Assembly (NCBI GenBank): GCA_900404475.1
Contig: OUQQ01000369.1
Span: forward strand, 1 to 19,936
Source: Spongospora subterranea
Lineage: Eukaryota > Endomyxa > Phytomyxea > Plasmodiophorida > Plasmodiophoridae
Direction: 5' to 3'
DNA: 19,936 nucleotides
Below are positions 10,201-18,840 of this stretch, piece by piece. The translations under genes and the position numbers were made by a program. Positions within the stretch are counted from its first letter, which is position 1; every line of letters starts with the position of its first letter. Below the pieces are notes generated by a model. It made no database searches. It was not told the origin of the DNA and saw nothing but the letters and a program-made list of their open reading frames with translations.

Positions 10201-13200
10201 TATTAATCATGATTTAGAAAACTTCTCTGGAAAATTAGCACCAAAAACGTACGGCAAGAGTCTCGTTGTTGCGGTTCAGTTGCAAAGCCTTCTCGCAAAT
10301 AGACACGGGGAATCCCATGGCCGACAATCGGGTCACCATATCGCCAGTTTGTCTCTGAGATTACACCACAATCGTCAGAATCCCTCAGCAGAGAAATGTA
10401 GCTGAACGGTATAAGACAAAAAACAATCGCTCATTAACAATTTCATTTACTGGCGTAACTGTTTTGAGACGATTGGCTTGACACTAGTTCATACGCGAAG
10501 TTAGCGTAGCAGAAACTGAAACTACTGAATGAGTCGAAAGCTGAAATGATATGTTGTATGTGTCTGAAAAAACGTGTGGCTAACAACATAAAACCTTTGG
10601 CGATGCGCTTTCTGCGAATTTCTGGTTACGATAAGACATCGCTCGTGAGACCTCCTCACGCCTTGATTTTAACCATTCAATTGACTTCCGATGCCAATCT
10701 TGTTCTCCATGAAAAATCTGAACAATATGATGAGATTATTTGTTTTGATACAGTCAATCTCCGTGTACCTGAACTGCTTTAGAGCACCAATCAATATGCT
10801 CGTCGAGTTCATCGCGAAGTTGTTTACTGTCCACAGACTTCACACCGAAATTCTGCAACTCCATTAGCAAACTTGTTTTGATTGAAGATTCCCCGAAATG
10901 AAGCAAAAACAGAGCAAACAGTAAATGCCCCATATCAAGTCAGAAAACGTCCCGAAACAGATCAATGATAAAAATTCCTACACTTTGGTCGGAAGCAAAT
11001 TTATCGTGAAGAAGCATGCCAAGATGGGAACATCTCATTTCCAGGTCACGTAGATCTGATGCTTCGTGAAGAGGAATCGGCATTCGCGCCACTTGCAGCA
11101 GATTACGAACAAAATTGGTCGAGGCGGTGATTGCCGACAAAGTGTCCTGAGACACCAACGACGGGATATTCTCCAGCAAGCCCATGAACGCCTTCAACCC
11201 AAACGATTGCAGCTGGGCGAACATTAAAGATGGCTGAAACACATGTTCTTGATCACTGGTGGCGTTTCCGGATTTATCGACGCTCGATCTGCGGCGATCG
11301 CAGCTGCCAGCCGGACGTAAACTGATCAGATAGAGAAGCGAGTTGACCGCCTGGCGAGTCAGAAGCAGTTCCCCAAAATGAAGTGGCTCAGAGACCACCT
11401 CCAGCTCGCGAAATTCTCGTTCGATGAAGGAAAGAGAGGGGTCTGAATCCCGAATTATGATCGCTTTCGATTTGTAAATGCCGACAACCGTGCCGGTGTT
11501 GCTGGAATTGGCGCTAACGGCAACTGCGTTCCGACGCGAGTCCGGTTTCCCCGTTGAACTCCCGCCAATCTGGAGAATATTGACACATGATCCACAGGAT
11601 ATCGGAGTAAGGAAATTTCCCAGAAACCGCAGCACGCCAACCAGATCGAGAACGGCTTGCGGGTCGGAGAGCTGCTTACCGTACTCCAGCGTGGGAACGA
11701 TCGAATTCAGCAGCGTTAAATGCAGAGAAACAACTCTCGATAGGACCGGTGACCAAGCTTGGTGCGCTTGAAGTGCCCGTAATAACCTAACGGCACAGCG
11801 CGCCCTTAAACAGGATCGCTCAGATCCTGTAAAATTCTCGACTTCAGCTGATTTTCCGTAGTTTCCGATAAGAAAAACGTTAGCACCGCAGGTATTCTGC
11901 CCAATCACTCGCATCAGATCTTCAATCAACTGCATTGGGGTCACGTTTGGCCCATCGAAATAGACCTCTGCCAGTTTTTCAGGATAGACGTAGGGGAACA
12001 CAATGCAGGCGATCGAGGCGACGCGTCGGAAACACCTCAGCGATAGTTGGCGTCGGGTTGGCGACATGGAATACCCATCCGACCAGTAGAGAACCAGTAG
12101 ATTCATCCAAGGTAAGGAAGCGCGAAGATAGTCCAACGCCTTCGGCGTTGTGGCGTCTCCAGAATGGCAAGCTAAAAGTAGAACACTCAGGGTCTCGAAA
12201 ATAGCGTATTCGTGACGAGCGTATTCGGGCGAAGATGGTGAAGGCCACAGTACAGATAACTCTTGCAACATGTCATCCAGAATCGATAACTGCCACGCAT
12301 CCATTCGTGATTCGTGTTTCGGGACGCAATAGGTTTCGGGGCGGTCATGGCAAAAGCTGACCAGACTGATGGCGTTCAACAGACGTCTGATCGCGCTGGC
12401 AATCAGGCAGCCGCCCTGCCCAGACGTTGCCAAACAGGACCTCAATATATCCGTCAATTTCAAACTTCGCAACAAAACGAAATCACCAGGAACGTAACCA
12501 ATTTTGAAAAATTCGATGAGCAACAAAACCACAAGAGCGTTATCGTTGCCTATTATCGAGGATCAGTTTTTGAAAATTGGCGAAGAAACCCGCATCAAAC
12601 CTTTTGTCAAAGCTTTTTTAAGGATTTGGGAGACTCGACCGGCAAGTACGGCGTAGGAGTTGTGCACATTGCCAAGGAGGACGACGCCGGCTGACTCGAT
12701 CCGATCGGAAAAATGCTGGGCGATGTGATCGTTGGGAACAGGCCATTCCCTAACGGCGCAGGCCAGCTCGGCGGCAATGGGGACTGAAAGCTGCTCGGAA
12801 GCCTGGTACAGAATGTCGGAGAAGATATCGAACCCTTGTGCCTTTCTCCTGGCACAAATCTCGACAGATTCCAATGAACGCCTTAACTCTCGTGGATCGA
12901 CGTACTTGCTCTACGATTCCTTAGTCAGCGTACAGGATTGTGAAAACAGAATGTGTTGAAATATCGGTTCGACTCCGGATTCAGAAACAAAAAGAAGACG
13001 TACCTTAATGAAGTCGATGACTGCATCGTTGATGGTCCGATGAAACTGGGGACTGTTCATGGAACGAAACTGGGGACCTAATTCGCTGAATTTGTTCCTG
13101 AGCAGACCCCATCTCTGAATCGGCTTGGGAAACTGTTGTGAGGGTGATTTGGGCGAATCAGAAACGCCGTCCTCAAGACGACCGAATGGCGACCTCCTGT

Positions 13201-16200
13201 TCAACAGCTGCCGAACTTTCATTGAGTTTTGTCTGAGAAACGTCGGCTGTAATGCCACGCGGCTGGCAGATTCCGTTTCTAGGAGGAGATTGCACTTGCT
13301 CAGGACCGAGTCGCGTATCCATTCGTATGTCGATTTGTCGTTGATAAAACAATCGCTGTTTTCGTGGCCATTTCCACACCTACGATGATCTTAGAGTTTG
13401 GAGGAAGAATCGTCTCAGCACGACAGTGGTATCATGTCCCCCGCACAAGAATTAAAAAAAAACGATTTTGGAAGTCTTACCGATAGGAAGTGGAATCGAA
13501 TACTACGGTTTGTCTGCATGTGGGCTCGATGCAAACACTCTCGATGCCCTCTTGATGCACACTCACCCAATGAATCTTTAAAGAGTCTGCCACATGCCAG
13601 AGCTTCAAAATCGCAGAGTACGACGGCTGGAGCAATATTGGTGCCCTGAACACATATCAATACCAATACCTGAACCACAATCCGGGAGTATCGTACGATG
13701 CGGCTTGGTCTTGGGCGATTTTATTGGCGAGGGCACGGACGGCTGAGGTCATACCGCCGTGTTTGATAAGAACGGCAGTGGTGGCACGAGTTGCATGGGC
13801 GATGGGATCTCCACCCGAATTCCGGTGCGGAAACGCCTTGAACTCAGGCAGTGACAGAATTGCGTTATTTAGCATCCCCGCCAGACTCTTTCCAGCAATC
13901 AGGTCGTCGAAAAAGCAGCCGTCGTCCGTCAATGATGTCATGCGAACCGAAATGACTGCCCCTTCTTCATCGTTATCGTCGACAGCGTGGTCGGACCGGT
14001 CAAATCCACCCTGAACTGAGTGTGGGCAAATTGTCACTAATGACTACAAACGCGTGAAACGTGGTCGAAAAGATCAAAGCAAACCACAGAAGCAGCAGTT
14101 AACACAGCGAAAGGCAAATTACCTTGAACAAGGCCGATTTTATCCATTGCTCACCGCTATCTTTCTTTTGTGAGTCGGAGATGAGCAATTCTGTATCTGC
14201 TCTAGAAGCGATACTGGGCAAATTCGAGACAGTACCTGCGCAAAGTTTTCTGGTTTAGTTAACTGTCAAAGGTGGCGCTTCTGGTGACAAATGTACCGGA
14301 AACCAGTTTCCTTGCAACTTTTGCCAAGACCCAGGTTGTCATTTGACGAACAAAATCGAAACGCGTTGTTGCGCAAAATTGGGCACACGATGAGGTTATA
14401 CTGGATTTCCCTCGACCAAGTGTGTGTATCAACAGGTCGGCAATCGTCGGTGTTGTTTCGCCGCACATTGAGCACATATAAAGCGAAGGCAACCGTGAAG
14501 CCTGAAACGCATATCAAATATGGAACAACTTCAAAAGCGTGGTCTAAGGGACTACGCTGAAAAGATTATCCATCTGTGGTTCCCCAAATATCACCTCCGA
14601 AACGATTCGCTGGAGCGTTTTATCTGATTGCAAAATCGTGTCTAATTTCTATAAATGAACGGATTAGCGCACAGCTTCACACTCAGACATCTGTAATTCA
14701 TTACTAACGTGATTATCCCTTTGTAAAATTGAGAGCGATTCGAGAACATCAACGTGGTTTTCTAAAAAAAGAGCAAGAAGTTGCGGTGAGGCTCGTCGAG
14801 AAGTTAGTAGAGACACCATGTGTTGTTTGGCTGCTTCTCTGAGACCAGTACGGAAGTCCTACGGCAATCGTAAGGCATGATTAGGCACTCGTATTTGACC
14901 ACTTCTAACCTCCTCTGGCACATCGTTGTCAGGCTTTTGCAAAAGGTCGAATATTGGATCGATTAATAAATCATCAATGGCATTTCCTCCGTCAAGAATG
15001 TTCTCGATCGTCGAATAATCGTAATCGCTGAGATTTGCACTACACTCATCAACTTGTTCAGAATTCTCTTCGTTGTTTTGTGAGGCCCCGTCAGAGTTTC
15101 CAAGCATTTTATGCAAGCTCTGCAGTTTGAGAGTCAGGTCCCCTAACAAACCATGCTTGATAATGAGTGATTGAAACAGATTGGGAGCTTACGTAGAGAA
15201 GCGCTCTCGGGGTGGAACTGGTGAAGAGTGGCAGAGAGACCAAGAAGGACATGGGGTAATAATGACCCGACCAATGACATGCGAAACCTTTTTTTCTCGT
15301 GTTCACTAGTAAAACAGGAACCAGGATCGGTTATGTCCTCTGCCTATAATTCCCTCGGTTTTAGCAATATCTTTAAATCATAAGGAGGGTCATACGGTTT
15401 GCAGCACGATTTTGATGAAAATCCTGCAGAACTCAAGAACAGGATGGACACTATGGGCATCGGCCTTCACTCCGTCCACAATTGAACGCTGGAAAAGGTC
15501 CCGCTGAAAACAAAATCTGGAATCAAAGTTTCAAAAATGGACGCATGTTTTTGCGGGACTCAATTCGTTTACAGCAATTTTGCAGATTTTTGAGCAAGCT
15601 GAAAACGCGATGAATACGACTCTGACATATCCGAATCGATTGCTAAATTAACCTGATTGAGCTAGAGATAACAATAAATCTCAACAGCGTACTTAGATGT
15701 TGTTCTGACTGCGGGGTATCAAGAAGATCTGGAAACGGAGCAGCCAGCTTTATCAGAGCTTGATTGATCGTGCCCATTTTCAACGGTGCTATGTCGTTGT
15801 GCTCAGCGCGCATAATTTTGTTCAGGATCGGGGACACGACTGGATCGTTTTTGTATCTAGCGAAATCAGATTCGTTGACTTGGATGTCGGCAATCACACG
15901 GCAAACCCGTCTCCAAGCAATGGCATCTGGTGCCTCCTTCTTGATATCGAGAACAAGACTCGACCACAAATCTGTCGTGCCAAAATTGACTTCAGCCAGA
16001 TTTTGTTTTGCAAACCCTGCATACCTTCGTCCTGGCCGAATGCCAAATCCGTTAGATAGCTCGGATCGATCGTGATTGAAGACTTGCAGAACATATAGTC
16101 GGAAATCTCTTTTCTGGCCAATGTGGACAGACTTAGGTCGCGTTTGAAAATTGAAGATGGCGTTAATGGCATCGACGCGTCAAATATTCGAGATAGAAAA

Positions 16201-18840
16201 GACACCTGAGATTTTATGAATATTACCACCAACCTTGATAAAGTTCAAGTTAAAAATCAAAAATGTCAAAATTAACCGTTTTTTTGAAACAGAAATAGGA
16301 CAGTTCAAAAAGTCGCATCGAAGACAATATTTTGCGGACCTGTTGACTGGCTTTGGGAAGAAACGTCTGAATGCCGTCGCATATAACCTTGATCGCCAAA
16401 GAAGATGCCTTGCGTCGGAAAGCATTCTGACTGCATTGATATTCTTCGAATCCAAGCCCGACAACGCGAAGCAGATCGTCAAACAGCGACGAAATCAAGT
16501 CTAACACAAACCTGTTCAGTACCCTGGTATGCACGAAACTGCTACCAAACCAGACCTTTCCTAACCAAATCAACATGTCGTAAATGGCTCGATGCAGGAA
16601 ACGCACGATGCTTAGCAACTAGGCACAACTGAAAATTCAGGATCGTCAGGAGCTCTGGCAGCAAAGTCGCCCAGAAATTTTTCAGACACTGCCGGAGTTC
16701 GCGATGGATTTCACTTAGCAAGTTCAAGTTCACCTCTTTTGCCACGAAAACGTTGCCAGTTTCTGCCTGCGGACTCTTTTTCTCAGTCTTTACTGGGTTT
16801 TGGGGCTTACAAACTGATTCGAACCCGATCAGGTTGAGAATCTCAATGGCGGCTGGGACCTTAGAAATTTCTGATGATATTTGATGGAGAAAAAGCTTTC
16901 TGAAATTCCCGTTGGTCGGATCAACTTGAACTATTTCGACGATTTTTAGCAAAGATTGGGCAACCTCCAACCCTTGAGAGTGAACCAAGTCATTTTGCAG
17001 TCGCAAAACAGCCGCGCGAGCATTGCTAGGGACGCCATCCGAACAGTTTGTGCAGTCTTCGACTCGAGCACGTGCAAAGAAACACGACATTGAACGACTG
17101 ACCAACTCAAGCAACGAAGTTAACGAAGCTGCATCGAAGCCCACCAAAATCGACGGTATGAGCTCATCATGCGCATTGTTATATTGTCGGCAAAGCGCAC
17201 CAAGCATGTTGATAATGCGCATGCAGGCAGTGGAGCCTTTGATTTCGGAGGATTTTGTCGCCACTGCAATGTCTTCGTGTCGTTCGCCTTCCGAGGACAG
17301 CGACGCAACAGCCGCCTCTATGCTGTTCAGGCTATTAACAGCCTGCCAGGGAAGCACAATGTCCTTCTGTTGGTTTTCTAGGCTCTGTAGCATCAAGACG
17401 GTCGCCGTCTGAATCAACGATTGGAACGATGATGTGCAAGCGGAGAACGCCAGCATTGTGCGCGCGAACAGCGCGGAAGCCCCCGAAATGCTCATGTGAT
17501 TCAGTGAAGAATATACAGACGCAGATTTGAGATATTCCCAGAACGAGTGCAGGCATTGAATTGCAACTTCGTCTTCTTTTGAAAAAAACGACTTGCAAAT
17601 TTCATCCCCGGACGTGGCGGCGACAAACAGCGATGCCAGATGGCCATATCCTAGCAGTTCGAATTCGACCGCCATGGCTTCGGATGCATGCGATGTGAGA
17701 GTCCGTCCCTTCACGTGTTTGTCAGCAATGGCAGCCATTCGCTTGAGGATGCCGGTAACGTTGCCGATTGAGTAGTTGGATTTCCGAATTTCGGATTCAG
17801 CTATAACAAGCTTCATACGAAGCAGGTCGCGTTGACCTGGAGTCGGGTTGCTGTTCAAAGCGCGGCGGACGCGGCTTCCCACCAGGTCCAACTGGACACG
17901 GCGCGTTCGGCACATGAGTTGGATCAGCTGTTTGCCAAACGGGGTTTGAAACAGAACGATGGCGGTGCTGACATGAACGGATTGAATGCCGGCAGCATCA
18001 CGGTCAGGAGGGACATGGATCCGCTCCTTGCTAAGCAACTGTGCTGCGCGAACTCTAGCTGCTCGTTTTAACGACTGGTTAGGCAGATCACCATATCTGT
18101 CAAACAGCTTGGATCTAGATTGCAAATTAGTAGTCGCAAAACAATTGACATGAAAACGGCAAGAGATTCATATAAAGGAAATCGGAAAGTTGACGCGGAA
18201 CTTATAAGTCTCTGAAAGCAAGTTTGGGCACATGTGAAGTTTAAGGGCTTGTAAAAAATAAATTGGTGCAAATTAAAGATTCTTTGAAACAGTACGTGAA
18301 CGCGTTTCAGCAGTTTTCGTCAATCAACGGCAGTATAACCAACAGGAAATTGAATGAATACTGAGGAAGTGGCATACTGATTATACTACTTCCGAACCAT
18401 CTACGGCACAATATCAAAAGTTGCTTACGAGGAATCTGTCTGTTCGGCATTTGCGATTTTAACCAATTCTTGTACATCCTTTGGCGAGAGAATGACTCGC
18501 TTCGAGTGGCAAACAAGGAGCGGTCGCAGCTCTCCAGGACGGCAGTCAAAAGCCAGCGACCATTGCGGATACCCTGGAGCCTCGCCTCGATCGCTGTCAA
18601 CAATGTTCCCCATGATCGACGACAACCTTGGCGAACGTGACTGGCGTATTGAAATTGATCAACGGGCAGCGTCAGCGACGTCAAGACGAAAGGCTGCCCG
18701 CTTGGCACTCTGAAGGGGTTGCCACGCCAAGGATTGATTCAGGGTAACGTTGACGGATGACATTACCAAGTAGGTTATTGGCACTTTATTGATTAAAGTG
18801 CTCCAAACCATCATAGTGAGGATGGCGCTAATCCGATCAG
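3928..18840 (-). CDS. HECTD4: Giant HECT E3 ubiquitin ligase, HECTD4-like (5' end incomplete, about 34 exons)
   Basis: HECT E3 ligases take ubiquitin from an E2 onto a C-lobe cysteine and pass it to the substrate lysine. I built a minus-strand chain of 34 exons from 18840 to the TAA at 3928. All 33 junctions have GT-AG ends and matching phase, giving about 3,870 codons, close to the roughly 4,000 residues of vertebrate HECTD4. Order from the N-terminus: long helical regions, a Cys/His cluster (exon 14297-14501), a glycine-rich turn region (11,450-11,600), a WWE-like domain (exons 9653-9432 and 9376-9232), a UBA-like helix bundle (8789-8661), an SH3-like stretch (8382-8167), a jelly-roll-like module (7,600-7,170), a pre-HECT region and HECT. 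No RCC1 or ankyrin repeats are present, which argues against HERC1/HERC2 and HECTD1. Boundaries at 16607/16560, 16277/16205, 15653/15516 and 18680/18640 are tentative. An in-frame TGA lies at 10940-10942. HECT identity is near certain; the HECTD4 subfamily is inferred. Confidence 0.85.
4440..5467 (-). CDS. HECTD4: Exon with HECT N-lobe (E2-binding) and start of C-lobe
   Basis: The acceptor CCCAATCAG is at 5468-5470 (phase 1) and the donor AAG|GTATCA at 4439. The exon begins QRMYSKEKDPQNVVLNRH. The N-lobe follows with FVGERGHDVGGLFNASLSN, WFEFVGKLMGIACL and the E2-facing region around FEFVFPDMYF. The late part reads DIDIQLLREKTIYAG, VRMFWRVIESFSASDR, then FVWGRSRLP, which is diagnostic of the HERC/HECTD large-ligase branch and continues in the next exon (intron 4439-4267). 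The antisense and other-frame reading frames of 60-114 codons inside it are shadows. Confidence 0.95.
5678..6203 (-). CDS. HECTD4: Pre-HECT helical exon
   Basis: The acceptor TTGGACAG precedes 6203. The chosen donor is GAAT|GTAAAA at 5677, in phase 1, which joins to 5467 as LLREF-QRMYS. A later donor (GAG|GTAATT at 5654) leaves the wrong phase. The 175 codons begin DWETKVREARTLAQYAICL, include the Trp-rich stretch TAWRASRPNWL, and are helical throughout. This block lies just before HECT and probably packs against it or binds substrate. The downstream intron is 210 bases. Confidence 0.85.
6386..7456 (-). CDS. HECTD4: Exon with jelly-roll-like module and helical region
   Basis: The acceptor GCGCTTCAG is at 7457-7459 and the donor AAG|GTAAAT at 6385, both phase 0, giving 357 codons. 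The first 100 residues continue a module that starts at HPYPDSC in the previous exon: IENACELLVEFDRRS, then SFWSDPE, FIVRSNRFFITFGSG and VEFGFTVRVRPLG. This pattern (HPY, then A-x2-L-x-V-x-FD, FWSD, F.F..G.) marks the beta-sandwich seen in very large eukaryotic ligase-type proteins such as ZZEF1 and HECTD4. The rest is helical (for example DQIGGRSAIAQLQICRDRI) and leads into the pre-HECT exon after a 182-base intron. Confidence 0.88.
7522..8025 (-). CDS. HECTD4: Helical exon before the jelly-roll module
   Basis: The acceptor AACTTTTTCAG precedes 8025 and the donor is GAG|GTTTTT at 7521. Both are phase 0, giving 168 codons. It starts SENDPGIICPLAALQWPDAC. A strongly helical stretch follows (VALGIVLARRAVLSMMRLSL, then VVDVISILKLVANDVDHIN). 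The final residues TAHPYPDSCQIKEE form the first strand of the jelly-roll module completed in the next exon. That continuity supports the 65-base intron 7521-7457 over reading through. Confidence 0.87.
8167..8382 (-). CDS. HECTD4: Exon with SH3-like strand-rich segment
   Basis: The acceptor CATATTGCAG is at 8383-8384 and the donor CAG|GTTGGG at 8166, giving 72 codons in phase 0. An acidic linker (FCVDDDAESDSF) is followed by GGVIGTVIHIDRANARVRL, the V-G-x-V...V-x-V pattern of small SH3-like barrels found in large HECT ligases. The intron before it is 278 bases and the one after it 141 bases. Confidence 0.8.
8661..8789 (-). CDS. HECTD4: Exon encoding a UBA-like domain
   Basis: The acceptor TTTTTGTAG is at 8790-8791 and the donor AAG|GTATTA at 8660, giving 43 codons in phase 0. 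The sequence WILHGLQKHNFDANMALEWIF fits a UBA: helix 1, then the asparagine-rich turn, then the A-x-E-W-hydrophobic third helix. UBA domains bind ubiquitin, so here it may hold ubiquitinated substrates or chains. The classic MGF/Y loop is replaced by LQKHNF, so ubiquitin binding is not assured. Confidence 0.78.
8955..9040 (-). CDS. HECTD4: Small exon between the WWE-like and UBA-like domains
   Basis: The acceptor AGTTGTTCAG (9041-9043, phase 1) and donor CAG|GTCAAA (8954) give 28 codons, ending QNFTPAQLATVEQ. A weaker acceptor about 20 bases upstream (ending GAAG, before TTGACAG) also keeps frame and would add a few residues. Upstream intron 9231-9041 contains a CAAAAA-type run (plus strand 9,104-9,120) next to an alternative TTTTCAG acceptor that leads to a stop. 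Confidence 0.6.
9232..9653 (-). CDS. HECTD4: Two exons encoding a WWE-like domain
   Basis: The exons are 9653-9432 and 9376-9232, joined across a 55-base intron (ATG|GTTTGT ... TTCTATTCAG). The joined sequence shows the WWE pattern: YHWYLN, then TWEPFDDNVTAQLEERW, a variable loop, then PFMFRLDRMAMY and TGYMVRLRRR. The two tryptophan positions, the acidic helix ending in E-x-x-W, the strand before the M and the closing basic TG..R segment all match. WWE domains occur in ubiquitin and ADP-ribosylation proteins and can bind poly-ADP-ribose units. The domain call is mine by motif; function here is inferred. Confidence 0.72.
9706..10540 (-). CDS. HECTD4: Cluster of five short exons (10540-10485, 10401-10242, 10194-10051, 9999-9866, 9811-9706)
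   Basis: None of these is a long open frame, but phases match end to end (0-2, 2-0, 0-0, 0-2, 2-0). Peptides run VSVSATLTSRMN, then RDSDDCGVISETNWRYGDP and GIPRVYLREGF, then NWLMDNGVKEAEKFQINSSS and an acidic end (VEEDAEWAPDGVDFF), then EMGDGDVALDLTTRL, then DPDMQIERVKAAV. The segment ANWLMDNGVKEAEKF resembles one helical pair of a UBA-like fold. Introns are 83, 47, 51, 54 and 52 bases. The 47-base intron uses a weak donor (TTG|GTGCTA), so that boundary is the least sure. Confidence 0.75.
10595..10717 (-). CDS. HECTD4: 41-codon exon
   Basis: The acceptor ATATTGTTCAG is at 10718-10720 and the donor AAG|GTTTTA at 10594, both phase 0. The peptide HGEQDWHRKSIEWLKSRREE is charged and helical. It follows a 51-base intron and precedes a 54-base one. 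A plus-strand open frame over 10546-10782 is its antisense shadow. Confidence 0.75.
10769..12549 (-). CDS. HECTD4: Large central exon with one in-frame TGA
   Basis: The acceptor CTCGATAATAG is at 12550-12551 (phase 1) and the donor CAG|GTACAC at 10768. About 590 codons of helical sequence start NDNALVVLLLIEFFKIGYVP, with a strand-rich insert near 11,470 (SNTGTVVGIYKSKAIIIRD) like the small barrels of large HECT ligases. The frame runs unbroken to TGA 10940-10942, then continues in the same frame with sequence that still looks coding (HLLFALFLLHFGESSIKTS, then ELQNFGVKSVDSKQLRDELD) up to a good donor. No AG acceptor exists between the last usable GT and this continuation, so splicing cannot skip the stop. 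A base error or a genuine nonsense mutation is likely. Confidence 0.85.
12601..13004 (-). CDS. HECTD4: Exon 12910-12601 and the 3' end of exon 13379-13004
   Basis: Exon 12910-12601 starts after AATCGTAG (phase 0) and ends AAAG|GTTTGA (phase 1), joining across a 51-base intron as KALTKG-NDNA. Its 103 codons are helical (ILYQASEQLSVPIAAELACA, then RIESAGVVLLGN). The upstream exon ends at 13004 with AAG|GTACGT, the best donor in the gene. The 93-base intron 13003-12911 lies between them. Confidence 0.85.
13004..14010 (-). CDS. HECTD4: Exons 14010-13697, 13645-13481 and 13379-13004
   Basis: The phases are 0-2, 2-2 and 2-0. The first exon starts GGFDRSDHAVDDNDEE after GTTCAG and contains SLAGMLNNAILSLPEF and a Gly/Ala-rich helix, ending KIAQDQAAS at donor TC|GTACGA. 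The second reads APILLQPSYSAILKLWHVAD, then VSVHQEGIESVCIEPTC. The third reads STYEWIRDSVLSKCNLLLE, then basic QNSMKVRQLLNRRSPFGRL and a serine/proline linker. The 51-base intron 13696-13646 is preferred over a 24-base alternative that uses the same acceptor. Confidence 0.82.
14123..14858 (-). CDS. HECTD4: Exons 14858-14709, 14648-14556, 14501-14297 and 14235-14123, with a Cys/His cluster
   Basis: The phases are 0-0, 0-0, 0-1 and 1-0, with introns of 60, 54 and 61 bases. The peptides run DFRTGLREAAKQHMVSLLTS and LENHVDVLESLS, then LDTILQSDKTLQRIVSEVI, then LYMCSMCGETTPTIADLLIH and a helix RQMTTWVLAKVARKLVSG, then TVSNLPSIASRADTELLISD. The third exon has C-x2-C ... H and later C-x3-C, which may bind a metal but does not match a classical zinc finger. 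The last donor is AAG|GTAATT; intron 14122-14011 follows. Confidence 0.8.
14910..15503 (-). CDS. HECTD4: Exons about 15516/15503-15396, 15295-15193 and 15142-14910
   Basis: The first exon reads RDLFQRSIVDGVKADAHSVH and may begin at 15503 (TTTTCAG) or 15516 (TTCCAG) depending on the upstream donor; both options keep phase. The second (RFRMSLVGSLLPHVLLGLSA) is in a frame hidden behind a longer false open frame at 15306-15109, and its donor is C|GTAAGC. The third joins as SLRD-LTLKLQSLHKMLGN and is acidic in its middle, ending NDVPEE at GAG|GTTAGA. Introns are 100, 50 and 51 bases. Confidence 0.78.
15653..16205 (-). CDS. HECTD4: Exons 16205-16025 and 15971-15653
   Basis: The first exon starts after AAAATCTCAG (16206-16207), reads VSFLSRIFDASMPLTPSSIF, and ends DEG at donor AAG|GTATGC in phase 1. 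The second starts LWSSLVLDIKKEAPDAIAW after a 53-base intron and continues through NKIMRAEHNDIAPLKMGTIN and LLDTPQSEQHLSTLLRFI. The end is either AG|GTTAAT (15652) or a GTTATC donor 18 bases earlier. The sequence is helical with no named domain. Confidence 0.8.
16277..18114 (-). CDS. HECTD4: Exons 18114-16607 and 16560-16277
   Basis: The large exon starts after TTGCAATCTAG and is open for about 500 codons. It is helical throughout (QLLSKERIHVPPDRDAAG, then VHVSTAIVLFQTPFGKQLIQ, then KGSTACMRIINMLGALCRQY). The frame then changes near 16,600. The best join is donor C|GTGCGT (16606) to acceptor TTGGTTAG (16561), a 46-base intron, continuing KVWFGSSFVHTRVLNRFVLD. The second exon ends at ACG|GTTAAT (16276) or CAG|GTCCGC (16339), both phase 0. 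The first few in-frame codons before 18114 belong to the intron. Confidence 0.82.
18429..18840 (-). CDS. HECTD4: Most upstream supported exons: 18840-18680 and 18640-18429
   Basis: Exon 18640-18429 reads MGNIVDSDRGEAPGYPQWSL and KRVILSPKDVQELVKIANAE, and ends TC|GTAAGC. It joins over a 314-base intron to 18114 as DSS-KLFDRYGDL. The preceding exon starts after CTACAGTTCAG (18841) and reads ISAILTMMVWSTLINKVP, then MSSVNVTLNQSLAWQPL. It is in the same frame as the next exon, with one TGA between, removed by a 39-base GTCGCT...CGCCAG intron that is short but phase-correct. The true start codon must lie further 5' because exon 18840 enters in phase 1. Confidence 0.68.

Noticed and set aside
10175..10782. 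Two plus-strand open frames (10175-10405 and 10546-10782)
   Set aside because: Both are antisense to phase-consistent short exons of the ligase.
10940..10942. TGA as a selenocysteine codon
   Set aside because: There is no redox-type context, no selenoprotein homology, and the very short 3' end leaves no room for a SECIS element.
13646..13669. A 24-base intron joining the exons at 13,670 and 13,645
   Set aside because: It would keep frame but is far below plausible intron size. A 51-base intron from GTACGA at 13,696 uses the same acceptor and fits phase 2.
15109..15306. Minus-strand open frame of 65 codons
   Set aside because: The correct exon here is 15295-15193 in another frame (RFRMSLVGSLLPHVLLGLSA), which matches phase on both sides.
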